Below are positions 27,544 through 36,267 of a DNA stretch of 64,000 bases, piece after piece (position 1 is the stretch's first letter; every line of letters begins with the position of its first letter). Below the pieces are notes generated by a model. The model searched no databases. It saw nothing but the letters and a program-made list of their open reading frames with translations, and had not been told where the DNA came from. Made by a program: the position numbers and the translations under genes. The stretch is from Bacillus piscicola (GTDB taxonomy: Bacteria; Bacillota; Bacilli; Bacillales; Marinococcaceae), in assembly GCF_022458745.1 (NCBI RefSeq), contig NZ_JAJJJF010000012.1, positions 1 through 64,000 of the forward strand, given 5' to 3'.

Positions 27544-27984
27544 GTGAAGAACGAAATGAAACTGGAGTTTTCCGCGGTTAGTGAAAATGAATCCTTTGCA
27601 AGAGTGAGCGTGGGAGCCTTTGTTGCGCAGCTTGACCCAAATATGGACGAGCTAACGGAATTAAAGACGGTCGTGTCTGAAGCTGTTACCAATTCTATTA
27701 TCCACGGATACCACGAAAATCCGGCCGGCACGATTACGATCATGCTTAAAATTGACGTCGACATGGTGGAGTTAACGATAAAAGATGACGGGGCCGGCAT
27801 TGAAAATATTGACCAGGCAAAGGAGCCTCTTTTTACGACGAAACCTGAATTGGAAAGATCTGGCATGGGCTTTACGATTATGGAAAATTTCATGGATGAA
27901 GTGGAGATCAATTCTGAACCAGGAGCTGGTACGACTGTTTATTTGAAAAAGCGGCTTGCGAAAAGCAGATCACTTTGTAATTAA
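27544..27984 (+). CDS. spoIIAB: Anti-sigma F factor and serine kinase SpoIIAB
   Basis: The 146-residue GHKL-fold protein has an N box ([11 protein letters not shown]), a G1 box (DDGAGI) and a G2-like [10 protein letters not shown]. It binds and inhibits sigma-F and phosphorylates SpoIIAA. The GTG start lies directly after the spoIIAA stop codon, with GGGGGTGG upstream inside spoIIAA, so translation is coupled. An in-frame ATG at 27556 is an alternative. Confidence 0.95.
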   Translation: MKNEMKLEFSAVSENESFARVSVGAFVAQLDPNMDELTELKTVVSEAVTNSIIHGYHENPAGTITIMLKIDVDMVELTIKDDGAGIENIDQAKEPLFTTKPELERSGMGFTIMENFMDEVEINSEPGAGTTVYLKKRLAKSRSLCN

Positions 27985-27995
27985 GGAGAGTCTGT

Positions 27996-28745
27996 ATGGA
28001 TGTGAAACTGAAAAAAGAACAGCCTCTTCAAGACGACGTTGTCCGTGATTTAATTGCGAGAAGCCAACAAGGCGACAAAGAGTCACGAGATGAAATCGTC
28101 AATCGAAATACGAGGCTTGTATGGTCTGTGGTGCAACGTTTTATTAATAGAGGGTATGAGGCAGAAGACTTGTTTCAAATTGGTGTGATTGGCTTGATCA
28201 AATCGATAGACAAATTTGATCTCTCCTATGATGTTAAATTTTCTACTTATGCTGTCCCGATGATCATTGGGGAGATCCAACGGTTTATTCGAGATGACGG
28301 CACCGTCAAAGTAAGCAGATCTCTAAAAGAATTAAATAATAAAATACGGCGTGTCAAAGAAGAATTGACCAGTCGTCATGGAAGTGTTCCTTCTCTTCAG
28401 GAAATAGCTGATGAGCTGGAATTGCCAATGGAAGAAGTCGTTTTTGCGACGGACGCAGCTAAAAGTCTCTCTTCTTTGCATGAAACAGTCTATGAAAATG
28501 AAGGGGATCCGATTACGTTAATGGATCAGATTTCCGATCAAGGTGATTCGCAGTGGTTTGAACAAATCATGTTAAAAGAAGTGATCGAACAGCTGGAAGA
28601 ACGAGAACGGCTCATTGTCTATTTACGTTACTATAAAGATAAAACACAATCCGAGGTTGCCAGCCGGCTCGGTATCTCGCAAGTCCAGGTTTCCAGGCTG
28701 GAAAAAAGAATACTTCATAAAATGAAAAGCCATCTGTCTGAATAA
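27996..28745 (+). CDS. sigF: RNA polymerase sigma-F factor
   Basis: The 249-residue sigma-70 factor has region 2 (about 30-100, including GYEAEDLFQIGVIGLIKSIDKFD) and region 4 (about 195-245, helix-turn-helix QSEVASRLGISQVQVSRLE). It is the first compartment-specific sporulation sigma factor, active in the forespore and held by SpoIIAB. It is 11 bp after spoIIAB in the tricistronic spoIIA operon. Confidence 0.95.
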   Translation: MDVKLKKEQPLQDDVVRDLIARSQQGDKESRDEIVNRNTRLVWSVVQRFINRGYEAEDLFQIGVIGLIKSIDKFDLSYDVKFSTYAVPMIIGEIQRFIRDDGTVKVSRSLKELNNKIRRVKEELTSRHGSVPSLQEIADELELPMEEVVFATDAAKSLSSLHETVYENEGDPITLMDQISDQGDSQWFEQIMLKEVIEQLEERERLIVYLRYYKDKTQSEVASRLGISQVQVSRLEKRILHKMKSHLSE

Positions 28746-28763
28746 AGACAAGATGGCTTTTCT
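28725..28763 (+). terminator. Terminator overlapping the sigF 3' end
   Basis: AAAAGCCATCT pairs with AGATGGCTTTT, and GTCT/AGAC extends the stem inside. The left arm lies within the last codons of sigF. TTTTCTTG follows. Confidence 0.8.
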
Positions 28764-28794
28764 TGTATGCAGAAGCCTGTTCGTGAACATACTA
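28764..28794 (+). promoter_or_regulatory. Sigma-G promoter of the spoVAA unit
   Basis: TGTATG (28764-28769), an 18-bp spacer and CATACTA (28788-28794) match the sigma-G pattern. Sigma-G control of spoVA is known in Bacillus subtilis. Confidence 0.75.
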
Positions 28795-28807
28795 GGAGGA
28801 AAGACGT

Positions 28808-28924
28808 GTGGTGAAATGCTTGTTAATAGCTAAATACCAACGCAGAAGGCCGTATATCTCCGGAAGAATCCAGACTTCTATAGAATGTCCAGGTAGAAAG
28901 TGTAGATATCCAGAATACGAATAG
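28808..28924 (+). CDS. Small ORF (38 residues) between the sigma-G promoter and spoVAA
   Basis: A perfect AGGAGGA (28794-28800) lies 7 nt before a GTG-GTG start at 28808. The ORF encodes 38 residues and ends 16 bp before spoVAA. The product is basic, with a hydrophobic start (VVKCLLIAKY), a run of Arg, and a C-terminal CPGRKCRYPEYE. I do not recognise it. It could be an unannotated forespore miniprotein or a leader ORF coupling translation to spoVAA. Chance is not excluded, but the ribosome binding site is better than many in this operon. Confidence 0.5.
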   Translation: MVKCLLIAKYQRRRPYISGRIQTSIECPGRKCRYPEYE

Positions 28925-28940
28925 ACGAGGGGGGACAGAG

Positions 28941-29576
28941 ATGGCAAATCAGGTTTACTTACAGCTTTTTGCCAGTACGGAAGCAAAAGTAGGGCAGGAA
29001 CTGTACCTCCGTGATATCGCACGGCTAGAAGGGGAAGAAGAAACCATTCAACGATTATTACACCTTCCTCTTTACACTATTTCTCGGCAAGATAACACTC
29101 ATGTTGTGATTGATATACTAACAGTCCTGCAAAAAATTCATACCGCTTATCCAGAGATACGCATTATGAATATGGGACCGCGCCAGATTGTCGTGGAAAC
29201 GACCATTCAACGAAAAAAAATGAATCTCGTGTTATTTTGTTTCGTCTGGTTTTTATTATTTATCGGGGCAGCACTTGCGATTATGAACTTCCACGAGGAT
29301 GTCAGCATGCTTGCTGTTCACCAAAAGCTATACCATCTGGTTACAGGTGAGAATGACCCTCATCCTCTGATGTTGCAGATCCCCTATTCCATTGGGCTCG
29401 GGTTAGGGATGATCTTGTTTTTCAACCACATATTTAAAAAACGTATTAATGAAGAGCCAAGTCCGCTAGAGATTGAAATGTATCAGTATAAACAGGATAT
29501 TGAACAATATTTAGCAGAAACGGAAACAGATCGGAGTTCAAAAACGTGGTCCTTGAAATCCTCGTCACCGCCTTAA
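28941..29576 (+). CDS. spoVAA: Stage V sporulation protein AA
   Basis: The 211-residue protein has an N-terminal soluble domain (about 1-95) and two membrane helices (about 96-117 and 150-168). It is part of the inner-membrane SpoVA system that moves dipicolinic acid into the forespore and out at germination. GAGGGGGG lies 6 nt before the ATG. It overlaps spoVAB by 31 nt. Confidence 0.92.
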   Translation: MANQVYLQLFASTEAKVGQELYLRDIARLEGEEETIQRLLHLPLYTISRQDNTHVVIDILTVLQKIHTAYPEIRIMNMGPRQIVVETTIQRKKMNLVLFCFVWFLLFIGAALAIMNFHEDVSMLAVHQKLYHLVTGENDPHPLMLQIPYSIGLGLGMILFFNHIFKKRINEEPSPLEIEMYQYKQDIEQYLAETETDRSSKTWSLKSSSPP

Positions 29577-29968
29577 TCGGATTAGGCGGAGGCCTTGCTG
29601 TCGGGAGCGGACTAGTCGCATTTATTTCTGTACTGGGAATTATCCCACGGCTTGTTCAATTATCGAAAACATACCAAGCAATCCATGCATACGAAATAGC
29701 CGTGATAGCCGGAGCGATGGCGGGTTCATTTGCTACTCTTCATCATCTGGAACTACACCTGCCACGTGTAGTAACGATGCCAATAGGCCTAGCGGCTGGC
29801 ATATTTGTAGGCATGCTTGCTGCAGCTTTAACAGAGGTGTTAAACGTGTTTCCGATCCTTGCGAAAAGAATCGGACTTGAAAAAAATATTATCATTCTCG
29901 TTATGGCCATTGTGCTGGGTAAAATAGTTGGATCACTGTTTCACTGGTTATTTTTTGTTGATTACTAA
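29546..29968 (+). CDS. spoVAB: Stage V sporulation protein AB
   Basis: The 140-residue protein has about four membrane helices and is Gly/Ala-rich at the start (LIGLGGGLAVGSGL). It is a SpoVA channel component. The GTG start lies within the end of spoVAA. In Bacillus subtilis spoVAC follows, but here the next gene is spoVAF. Confidence 0.92.
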   Translation: MVLEILVTALIGLGGGLAVGSGLVAFISVLGIIPRLVQLSKTYQAIHAYEIAVIAGAMAGSFATLHHLELHLPRVVTMPIGLAAGIFVGMLAAALTEVLNVFPILAKRIGLEKNIIILVMAIVLGKIVGSLFHWLFFVDY

Positions 29969-29993
29969 CCGTTAACCTGTATGGGGGGATAAA

Positions 29994-31529
29994 ATGATTC
30001 GGCGTAAGAAGTGGAAATTTAAAAACGTCTCAGTTGATAAGCAGGAAGACGAAGAAGGCAAAACGAAGATATCGAAACATCTCGAGATAAATACGGAACG
30101 ATTAAAGAATCGTCTCGGCATCGGCAAGAGCTTTGACGTCGGTGTAAGGGAAATGCGTATTTTAGATCGGGATATCCAGATTTATTTTGTGAACGGTCTC
30201 TGTGATATGGAATACATTATCGAACTTCTGCAAGAGCTTCTTGATTTAGACAGAGAAGATAATGAAAAAGAGGAAGACACAACCTCTGTAAAAGAGGCTA
30301 TCGAAAATCATTTAGTTCATTTGCAAGTAGAGTATAAAGACACGCTCGAAGACTGTATCGCGGAGATGCTTGCTGGATTAATTTTTATTGTAGTAGACGG
30401 TGAAGAACAAGCACTTGTAGTAGACGTAAGAAACTATCCCGGCCGCACGCCGGAAGAGCCGGATAACGAGAAAGTTGTACGCGGTGCCCGTGATGGTTAT
30501 ACGGAAAATATTGTGCAAAACACAGCACTTACGAGAAGGCGGATCCGCGATGAGAGACTGCGTAATGAAATGATGCGGGTGGGGGAACGCTCGAAAACGG
30601 ATATATGTATCTCATATATTGATGGAGTAGCTGATCCCAACATGGTGGATATCGTTCGCAAGGAATTAGAAGCAATTGATCTGGATGGATTGCCGATGGC
30701 CGATAAAGTGGTGGAGGAGTATTTACTCAAACAAGGGTTAAACCCCTTTCCGCTTGTCCGTTATACAGAGCGGCCGGATGTCGCGGCTATCCACTTATTT
30801 GAGGGGCATCTTATTATTACGGTAGATGCTTCCCCGAGCGTCATTATTACCCCGACTACGCTGTTTCACCACGTACAACATGCCGAGGAATATCGACAGG
30901 CGCCTCTTGTCGGGACTTTTTTAAGGTGGACACGCTTCTTCGGTATTTTTGTTGCATTGTTTATTTTGCCGTTATGGCTGCTCGTCACGTTAGAACCGGG
31001 GCTGCTTCCAGAGCAGTTGCAATATATTGGACCAAACAAGGATTCAAACGTATCTGAGTTTTTCCAGATTATTTCTGCCGAGATTGGGATAGAGATGATG
31101 CGCATGGCCGCCATACACACTCCGACACCACTCGCAACCGCATTGGGATTGGTGGCAGCGCTATTAATTGGTCAGATTGCCATCGATGTGGGACTGTTTA
31201 CAGCTGAAGTCATTCTTTATGTAGCAGTCGCAGCAATGGGAATTTTTGCGACACCGAGCTATGAGTTTGGCGTAGCTATAAAATTAGCAAGGCTCTTTTT
31301 GTTAGTTGCCGTGGTTAGCTTTGGGAGTGTCGGTTTTGTCATTGCTTCTGCTTTATTGTTTCTCATACTGGTGCACGTTCGCGCCCTGAATAAACCGTAT
31401 TTGTGGCCATTCCTTCCGTTCGATGGACAAGCATTATGGCAGATTTTCGTTCGGACTTCTGTTCCGAGCCAACGGTACCGGCCGCGAATCGTCAATCCAC
31501 AGGACCCGGTAAAGCAGTCGACAGAATAA
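29994..31529 (+). CDS. spoVAF: SpoVAF, GerA-family spore membrane protein
   Basis: The 511-residue protein has a large soluble N-terminal region (about 1-310) and about five C-terminal membrane helices, the layout of GerA-type A subunits. SpoVAF is a spore inner-membrane protein that helps dipicolinic acid release and germination. It follows spoVAB directly by 25 bp. The AC, AD and AE genes that normally lie between are at 42.1-44.0 kb instead. Confidence 0.92.
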   Translation: MIRRKKWKFKNVSVDKQEDEEGKTKISKHLEINTERLKNRLGIGKSFDVGVREMRILDRDIQIYFVNGLCDMEYIIELLQELLDLDREDNEKEEDTTSVKEAIENHLVHLQVEYKDTLEDCIAEMLAGLIFIVVDGEEQALVVDVRNYPGRTPEEPDNEKVVRGARDGYTENIVQNTALTRRRIRDERLRNEMMRVGERSKTDICISYIDGVADPNMVDIVRKELEAIDLDGLPMADKVVEEYLLKQGLNPFPLVRYTERPDVAAIHLFEGHLIITVDASPSVIITPTTLFHHVQHAEEYRQAPLVGTFLRWTRFFGIFVALFILPLWLLVTLEPGLLPEQLQYIGPNKDSNVSEFFQIISAEIGIEMMRMAAIHTPTPLATALGLVAALLIGQIAIDVGLFTAEVILYVAVAAMGIFATPSYEFGVAIKLARLFLLVAVVSFGSVGFVIASALLFLILVHVRALNKPYLWPFLPFDGQALWQIFVRTSVPSQRYRPRIVNPQDPVKQSTE

Positions 31530-31533
31530 CGAG

Positions 31534-31568
31534 GCGGCATACACATACGGGTGTGTATGCTGCTTTTA
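31534..31568 (+). terminator. Terminator after spoVAF
   Basis: The stem GCGGCATACAC/GTGTATGCTGC has one mismatch and is followed by TTTT. Confidence 0.8.
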
Positions 31569-31668
31569 GCATTTGTCCTCCCGCTTTTTATCCCGTAATC
31601 TGTTCTCTTAATTAACAAATAATGAGAAATTCGAAATAGCCTTATTTCTTTTTATCTCATTTATTTAA

Positions 31669-31677
31669 TGCTAAAAT
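31669..31677 (+). promoter_or_regulatory. lysA: Extended -10 promoter of lysA
   Basis: TGCTAAAAT is an extended -10 element 38 bp before the lysA start. No convincing -35 box and no lysine riboswitch was found in the short leader. Confidence 0.45.
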
Positions 31678-31715
31678 ATAACCATTCATCTATGTTTAGT
31701 GAGGAGCGACAACGT

Positions 31716-33035
31716 ATGTATTTACACGGAACGAGTCAAATAAATGAGCACGGCCACCTGGAAATAGGCGGGATGGATACGGTTGATATTGTAAAAGAAT
31801 ACGGAACTCCTATTTACGTTTATGACGTGGCATTAATAAGAGAGCGGGCAGAGGGGTTTAAAAGAGCATTTGCAGATGCGGGGGTCTCCTACCAAGTCGC
31901 CTATGCCAGTAAGGCATTTAGTTGTATGGCCATGGTACAATTAGCTGATGAATTGGGCTTGTCCCTTGATGTTGTTTCAGGAGGGGAGCTAATAACCGCT
32001 AAAAAAGCCGGTTTTCCGATGGAGCGTGTTCATTTTCATGGCAACAATAAGAGCCTAGAGGAAATCACGCTCGCCCTTGATCTTGGGATCGGGTGCTTCG
32101 TTGTGGATAATTTTTATGAACTTTCTTTACTGAGGGAAGAAGCACAGCAAAGGAAGTGTAGCGTGGACGTGCTGCTCAGGACGACACCAGGTGTAGAAGC
32201 ACATACCCACGATTATATTTCAACTGGCCAGGAAGATTCGAAATTTGGTTTCGATCTTGCCAGTGGACAAGTAGATCAAGCCATTAAAATGCTGCAGGGT
32301 GATCCGTATGTTCAGCTTCGTGGTGTGCACAGCCATATTGGTTCGCAAATTTTTGAGACGAATGGGTTTGTCGCTGCTATTGAAAAGTTGTTTGCGAAGT
32401 TTTCGGATTGGGAGGAACAATTTGGTTTTGTGCCGGAAGTAGTTAATGTCGGCGGTGGTTTTGGCATTAGATACGTCGAAGAAGACACACCGCTTTCGCC
32501 TGCCGAATACATTGCTGACATTGTTGCAGCAGTCAAAAAAGAATCTGCTGAAATTGGCATGGCCGTCCCGGAAATTTGGATAGAACCAGGTCGTTCCCTT
32601 GCCGGGGATGCAGGTACAACCCTTTATACGATCGGGTCTCAAAAAGACATTGACGGAGTGCGCCGCTATGCTGCGGTGGACGGCGGGATGACGGACAATA
32701 TTCGTCCGGCACTTTATCAGTCTGAATACGAAGCTATTCTTGCCAATCGGGCGAATGAGAAGGCAGCCGATAACTTTGCAATCGCGGGGAAATGCTGTGA
32801 AAGTGGCGATATGCTTATCTGGGATCTGCCGCTTCCTGAAGTGAATACGGGTGATATTTTAGCTGTATTTTGTACAGGAGCTTACGGTTATTCGATGGCA
32901 AACAATTATAATCGGCTTACGCGGCCGCCGGTCGTTTTTGTGGAAAATGGGAAAGCGGAACTCGTCGTCAAACGCGAATCTTACGAGGATTTATTAAGAA
33001 ATGACCTTCCCCTTCGTTCACAAGAACGTGTATAG
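31716..33035 (+). CDS. lysA: Diaminopimelate decarboxylase
   Basis: The 439-residue fold-type III PLP enzyme has the PLP lysine Lys66 in AYASKAF. GVHSHIGSQI, a glycine-rich NVGGGFG phosphate loop, EPGRS and the CESGDML substrate-site motif are all present. It converts meso-diaminopimelate to lysine, the last step of lysine synthesis. ATG 31716 gives the same length as the Bacillus subtilis enzyme and has GAGGAG 9 nt upstream. The spoVA-lysA-ppiB order is conserved. Confidence 0.95.
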   Translation: MYLHGTSQINEHGHLEIGGMDTVDIVKEYGTPIYVYDVALIRERAEGFKRAFADAGVSYQVAYASKAFSCMAMVQLADELGLSLDVVSGGELITAKKAGFPMERVHFHGNNKSLEEITLALDLGIGCFVVDNFYELSLLREEAQQRKCSVDVLLRTTPGVEAHTHDYISTGQEDSKFGFDLASGQVDQAIKMLQGDPYVQLRGVHSHIGSQIFETNGFVAAIEKLFAKFSDWEEQFGFVPEVVNVGGGFGIRYVEEDTPLSPAEYIADIVAAVKKESAEIGMAVPEIWIEPGRSLAGDAGTTLYTIGSQKDIDGVRRYAAVDGGMTDNIRPALYQSEYEAILANRANEKAADNFAIAGKCCESGDMLIWDLPLPEVNTGDILAVFCTGAYGYSMANNYNRLTRPPVVFVENGKAELVVKRESYEDLLRNDLPLRSQERV

Positions 33036-33077
33036 TGGACAAGAGAACCAATATTAAGCTACTTGAAGGAGTGCAGA

Positions 33078-33515
33078 ATGATGAAAAAAGGAAGCATTGA
33101 ATTTGAAAATGGCGAAACAATCTCACTAGAATTTTTTGAAGAAGCAGCCCCGGGAACAGTTGAAAACTTTGAGTCTCTCGCTAACAAAGGTTATTACGAT
33201 GGCCTTACTTTCCACCGGGTGATTCCAGGCTTTGTTGCCCAGGGCGGTTGTCCAAACGGAACGGGTACAGGCGGACCCGGTTATACGATCAAGTGTGAGA
33301 CAGAAGGGAATCCGCATCGTCACGAGCGCGGCTACCTTTCGATGGCACACGCTGGAAAAGATACAGGAGGCAGCCAGTTTTTTATTTTGTTTGAGCCACA
33401 GCCTCACTTAGACGGAGTGCATACTGTTTTTGGCAAAGTAACGGAAGGTATGGATTCAGTTGACCGCATTCAACCAGGCGACGTCATGAAAAAAGTCAAA
33501 GTGTGGGACGAGTAA
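33078..33515 (+). CDS. ppiB: Peptidyl-prolyl cis-trans isomerase PpiB (cyclophilin)
   Basis: The 145-residue bacterial cyclophilin has [13 protein letters not shown] (catalytic Arg, Phe and Gln), a GGSQFFI core and [11 protein letters not shown]. No signal peptide is present, so it is cytoplasmic. AAGGAG lies 6 nt before the ATG at 33078. It sits 42 bp after lysA. Confidence 0.95.
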   Translation: MMKKGSIEFENGETISLEFFEEAAPGTVENFESLANKGYYDGLTFHRVIPGFVAQGGCPNGTGTGGPGYTIKCETEGNPHRHERGYLSMAHAGKDTGGSQFFILFEPQPHLDGVHTVFGKVTEGMDSVDRIQPGDVMKKVKVWDE

Positions 33516-33518
33516 TAC

Positions 33519-33671
33519 ATGCGTGAGCTCGTTGGAGAGTGTGCCGTCTGTGGGAAAGAAGTATTTTGCCTGGATGGTTTCTTAAACGGAGTGGTTGATG
33601 AAGAGAAAAAGCTTCTCTGTTTTGAGTGCACCGATGAGAAAAAGAATAGCGATGTACAGAAAAAGGTTTAA
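33519..33671 (+). CDS. Small zinc-ribbon-like protein downstream of ppiB
   Basis: This 50-residue ORF starts MRELVGECAVCGKE 3 nt after the ppiB stop. Two CxxC pairs (CAVC at 8-11 and CFEC at 34-37) suggest a treble-clef or zinc-ribbon fold. The Lys/Asp-rich tail is polar. There is no strong ribosome binding site, so translation is probably coupled to ppiB. The function is not known to me. The intact reading frame, cysteine spacing and terminator just downstream support a real gene. Confidence 0.65.
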   Translation: MRELVGECAVCGKEVFCLDGFLNGVVDEEKKLLCFECTDEKKNSDVQKKV

Positions 33672-33674
33672 TAG

Positions 33675-33711
33675 CTCTCCTCTTTCGGGCCTTCCGGAAG
33701 GGGAGTTTTTC
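33675..33711 (+). terminator. Terminator after the ppiB unit
   Basis: CTCTCC pairs with GGGGAG, enclosing a second palindrome CCTTCC/GGAAGG, and is followed by TTTTT. Confidence 0.6.
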
Positions 33712-34122
33712 TATGTGCCGGGCGATGACGTTGTTATTTTGCTTACGAGACTATTTGAAGACATCATACGGATATAATGGTGTCTCGAAATGGAAACCGT
33801 CGCAAAATAGAAGCAGCATATGCATCATATGGGGTTGTTATTGTGCTGTTATTCCAAAATAGAGGCGCCGTATTTACCGTATGACGTCGTTATTTTGCGA
33901 CACAGCCGGTTTGGGGACTTCAAACCCCCACAATGCTGACGTTATTTTACGGTTCAGCCAATTTGGCGACTTCATACCCCTGCAATATGGTCGTTATTTT
34001 CCAGTTCAGCCAATTTGGCAGCTTTACACACATCATACGATGTTATTATTTTGCTGCCCGTACGATTTGGTGACGGCATACACAGGAAGGATAAATAAAT
34101 ATATTTGACGTCGCTGTGAAAA
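33707..34122 (+). repeat. 52-bp hairpin repeat array C (7 clear units)
   Basis: Units start at 33707, 33759, 33811, 33863, 33915, 33967 and 34019, with a decayed one at 34071, all in exact 52-bp register. A clear case is 33863: AGGCGCCGTA, TTTACCG, TATGACGTCG, TTATTTT. The first unit keeps only its right half. Linkers end in AATTTGG. Several frames are open by chance across it, but none looks coding. The array runs up to the riboflavin promoter. Confidence 0.85.
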
Positions 34123-34133
34123 CGCTATATGAT
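34105..34133 (+). promoter_or_regulatory. ribD: Sigma-A promoter of the riboflavin operon
   Basis: TTGACG (34105-34110), 17 bp and TATGAT (34128-34133) precede the FMN riboswitch by about 57 bp. Confidence 0.7.
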
Positions 34134-34190
34134 AAAAACAAACACCAATACAATTAAATAACGGCGTGGTTATAATGATTTGTATATAAC

Positions 34191-34338
34191 CTGCTTCGGG
34201 GTAGGGTGAAAATCCCAACCGACGGTGATAAAACAATTGTTTTTAAGTCCGTGACCCGTACGCAGTGTAATAACTGCCTGCGGTGGATCTGGTGTAATTC
34301 CGGAACCGACAGTTACAGTCTGGATGGGAGAAGTAAGG
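34191..34338 (+). ncRNA. FMN riboswitch (RFN element)
   Basis: Conserved RFN blocks are visible in order: TTCGGGGTAGGGTGAAAAT, CCCAACCGACGGTG, AGTCCGTGACCC, GGTGGATCTGGTG, AATTCCGGAACCGACAGT and GGATGGGAGAAG. It senses FMN in the leader and controls ribD-ribE-ribBA-ribH through the terminator at 34447. The boundaries are approximate by a few bases. Confidence 0.95.
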
Positions 34339-34446
34339 CCGTGTTCGCAAATGCCTAGGATAAGTATATCTTTTTACCTGTTATGTCTAGGTATGGTAGG
34401 AACTTATTTCCTTTACTGGAAATAGGTCTTATTTGAGCACACTTCC

Positions 34447-34478
34447 AAACCCTGAAGCATTCGTTTCAGGTTTTTTTA
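34447..34478 (+). terminator. Riboswitch-controlled terminator of the rib leader
   Basis: The stem AAACCCTGAA/TTCAGGTTT is followed by a T run, 26 bp before ribD. Confidence 0.82.
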
Positions 34479-34503
34479 ATGTGTAGAAATGAGGAAGACG
34501 AGT

Positions 34504-35601
34504 ATGATAGATGAAGAATATATGGGACTAGCCTTACAGTTGGCAAGCGCAGCAAAAGGCCAGACCTCTCCAAATCCGACAGTAGGAGCAGTTGTCGTCA
34601 AAGATGGCCGAATTGTCGGAATGGGCGCTCATCTGAAAGCTGGGACCGAACACGCGGAAGTTCACGCGTTACACATGGCCGGTGAAGAATCGGAAGGCGC
34701 GACCATTTATGTCACGCTGGAACCTTGCAGTCATTACGGAAAAACACCGCCATGTGCGGATTTGATTATAGACAAGAAAATAAAACGAGCGGTCATCGCC
34801 ACGATGGACCCGAACCCGGAAGTGGCAGGTACCGGCATCACTAAACTAAAGAATGCTGGGATAGACGTGGTGACGGATACGGGAAAGCAAGAAGCAGACT
34901 GGCTGAACCGTGATTTCTTTCATTATATGAAAACGAAAACTCCATATGTCACGTTAAAAACAGCAGCTTCCTTAGACGGGAAAACAGCAGCGGAGAGCGG
35001 GGATAGTCAATGGATCACTGGACCGGAAGCCCGGGCAGACGGTCATCGTCTCCGTCACGAGCATGATGCGATTATGGTCGGTATCGGGACAGTCTTGAAG
35101 GATGATCCATCCTTGACGGTTCGTCTTCCGAATGGCGGACTGAATCCAATTCGGATTATCTTGGATTCCAGCCTAAAAACTCCGCCGTCAGCAAAAATGA
35201 TTCAAGACATGCAAGCCCCAGTCTGGGTGATCTGTTCTCCAAAAGCGGAAGAAAAGAAAAAAGCAGCATTGCGGGAGGCAGGAGTCTCTGTGATCGAAAC
35301 GAAATCGGAACAGGTGAATATAAAAGAAGTGCTCGACATTCTTGGACAAAAGAAAATTGTATCCCTTTATGTCGAAGGAGGGGCTGCATTACACGGCAGT
35401 TTTCTCCATGAGCGTGCCTTCCAAGAGCTTGTCTGTTACTTCGCTCCGAAATTAATCGGCGGCAACGGGGCTCCGTCCATGTTAGGTGGTTCTGGTTCCC
35501 GATATATGAATGAGGCCCTGGATGTGGAAATCCGCTCCACGGAGAAAATAGGGGAAGACATCAAACTGGTCGCCCTGCCCCGCGAAAAGGAGGAACGTTA
35601 A
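34504..35601 (+). CDS. ribD: Bifunctional pyrimidine deaminase/reductase RibD
   Basis: The 365-residue protein has an N-terminal deaminase domain (about 1-145) with the zinc motif HAEVHA and EPCSHYGKTPPC, and a C-terminal NADPH-dependent reductase domain (about 146-365). It performs the second and third steps of riboflavin synthesis from GTP. ATG 34504 is preferred over ATG 34489, because GAGG lies 9 nt upstream of it and the family N-terminus begins there. Confidence 0.95.
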   Translation: MIDEEYMGLALQLASAAKGQTSPNPTVGAVVVKDGRIVGMGAHLKAGTEHAEVHALHMAGEESEGATIYVTLEPCSHYGKTPPCADLIIDKKIKRAVIATMDPNPEVAGTGITKLKNAGIDVVTDTGKQEADWLNRDFFHYMKTKTPYVTLKTAASLDGKTAAESGDSQWITGPEARADGHRLRHEHDAIMVGIGTVLKDDPSLTVRLPNGGLNPIRIILDSSLKTPPSAKMIQDMQAPVWVICSPKAEEKKKAALREAGVSVIETKSEQVNIKEVLDILGQKKIVSLYVEGGAALHGSFLHERAFQELVCYFAPKLIGGNGAPSMLGGSGSRYMNEALDVEIRSTEKIGEDIKLVALPREKEER

Positions 35602-36255
35602 GTGTTCACTGGTATTATTGAAGAAAAAGCAGAGATCTTGCAGATTGACGAAATGAAGGAAGCAATGGTGTTAACCGTACAAGCTGAAAAAGTTTTGGAA
35701 AATATTCAATTGGGAGACAGCATTGCCGTTAACGGTGTTTGTTTGACAGTGACAACTTTTCAGGAGCATTCGTTTACAGTGGATGTTATGCCGGAAACGA
35801 TGAAAGCGACCAGCTTACGGATGCTTAGAAAAGGAACAAAGGTGAACCTGGAAAGGGCGCTGTCAGCGGAAGGGCGTTTTGGTGGACACTTTGTAAGCGG
35901 CCATGTCGATACGACGGGCACGATACGTTCGGTTACTCCTTATGAGAACGCGTATTATATTGACATTACTGTCCCGGATGAGTGGATGCCGTATGTCATG
36001 CTAAAAGGTTCAGTGGCGGTTGATGGCATTAGTTTAACCATTTTTGGCGTCAGCGACATCGAAAATACGATCACCATTTCGATTATCCCTCACACTTGGC
36101 AGGAAACGGTGTTAAGTGAAAAAAGTACCGGGGATCCTGTCAATATCGAGACAGATATGCTGATGAAATATACAGAACGGCTGCTTTCGGCACGTCGTAA
36201 TAATTTCCAAGGTATTACAAAAGATATCTTAAAAGAGCATGGGTTTAGTGACTAA
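35602..36255 (+). CDS. ribE: Riboflavin synthase alpha chain
   Basis: The 217-residue protein has two lumazine-binding beta-barrel repeats and the conserved N-terminus MFTGIIEE. It dismutates two 6,7-dimethyl-8-ribityllumazine molecules to riboflavin. The start is GTG directly after the ribD stop, with AAAAGGAGG 9 nt upstream. Confidence 0.95.
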   Translation: MFTGIIEEKAEILQIDEMKEAMVLTVQAEKVLENIQLGDSIAVNGVCLTVTTFQEHSFTVDVMPETMKATSLRMLRKGTKVNLERALSAEGRFGGHFVSGHVDTTGTIRSVTPYENAYYIDITVPDEWMPYVMLKGSVAVDGISLTIFGVSDIENTITISIIPHTWQETVLSEKSTGDPVNIETDMLMKYTERLLSARRNNFQGITKDILKEHGFSD

Positions 36256-36267
36256 AAAGGGGAAAGA

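Noticed and set aside
33881-34108. 75-residue open frame in array C
   Set aside because: It runs through repeat units and ends at the riboflavin promoter; there is no Shine-Dalgarno or recognisable protein pattern.
34033-34236. Minus-strand frame across the FMN leader
   Set aside because: It covers repeat units and the first part of the FMN riboswitch; the RNA structure explains the sequence.
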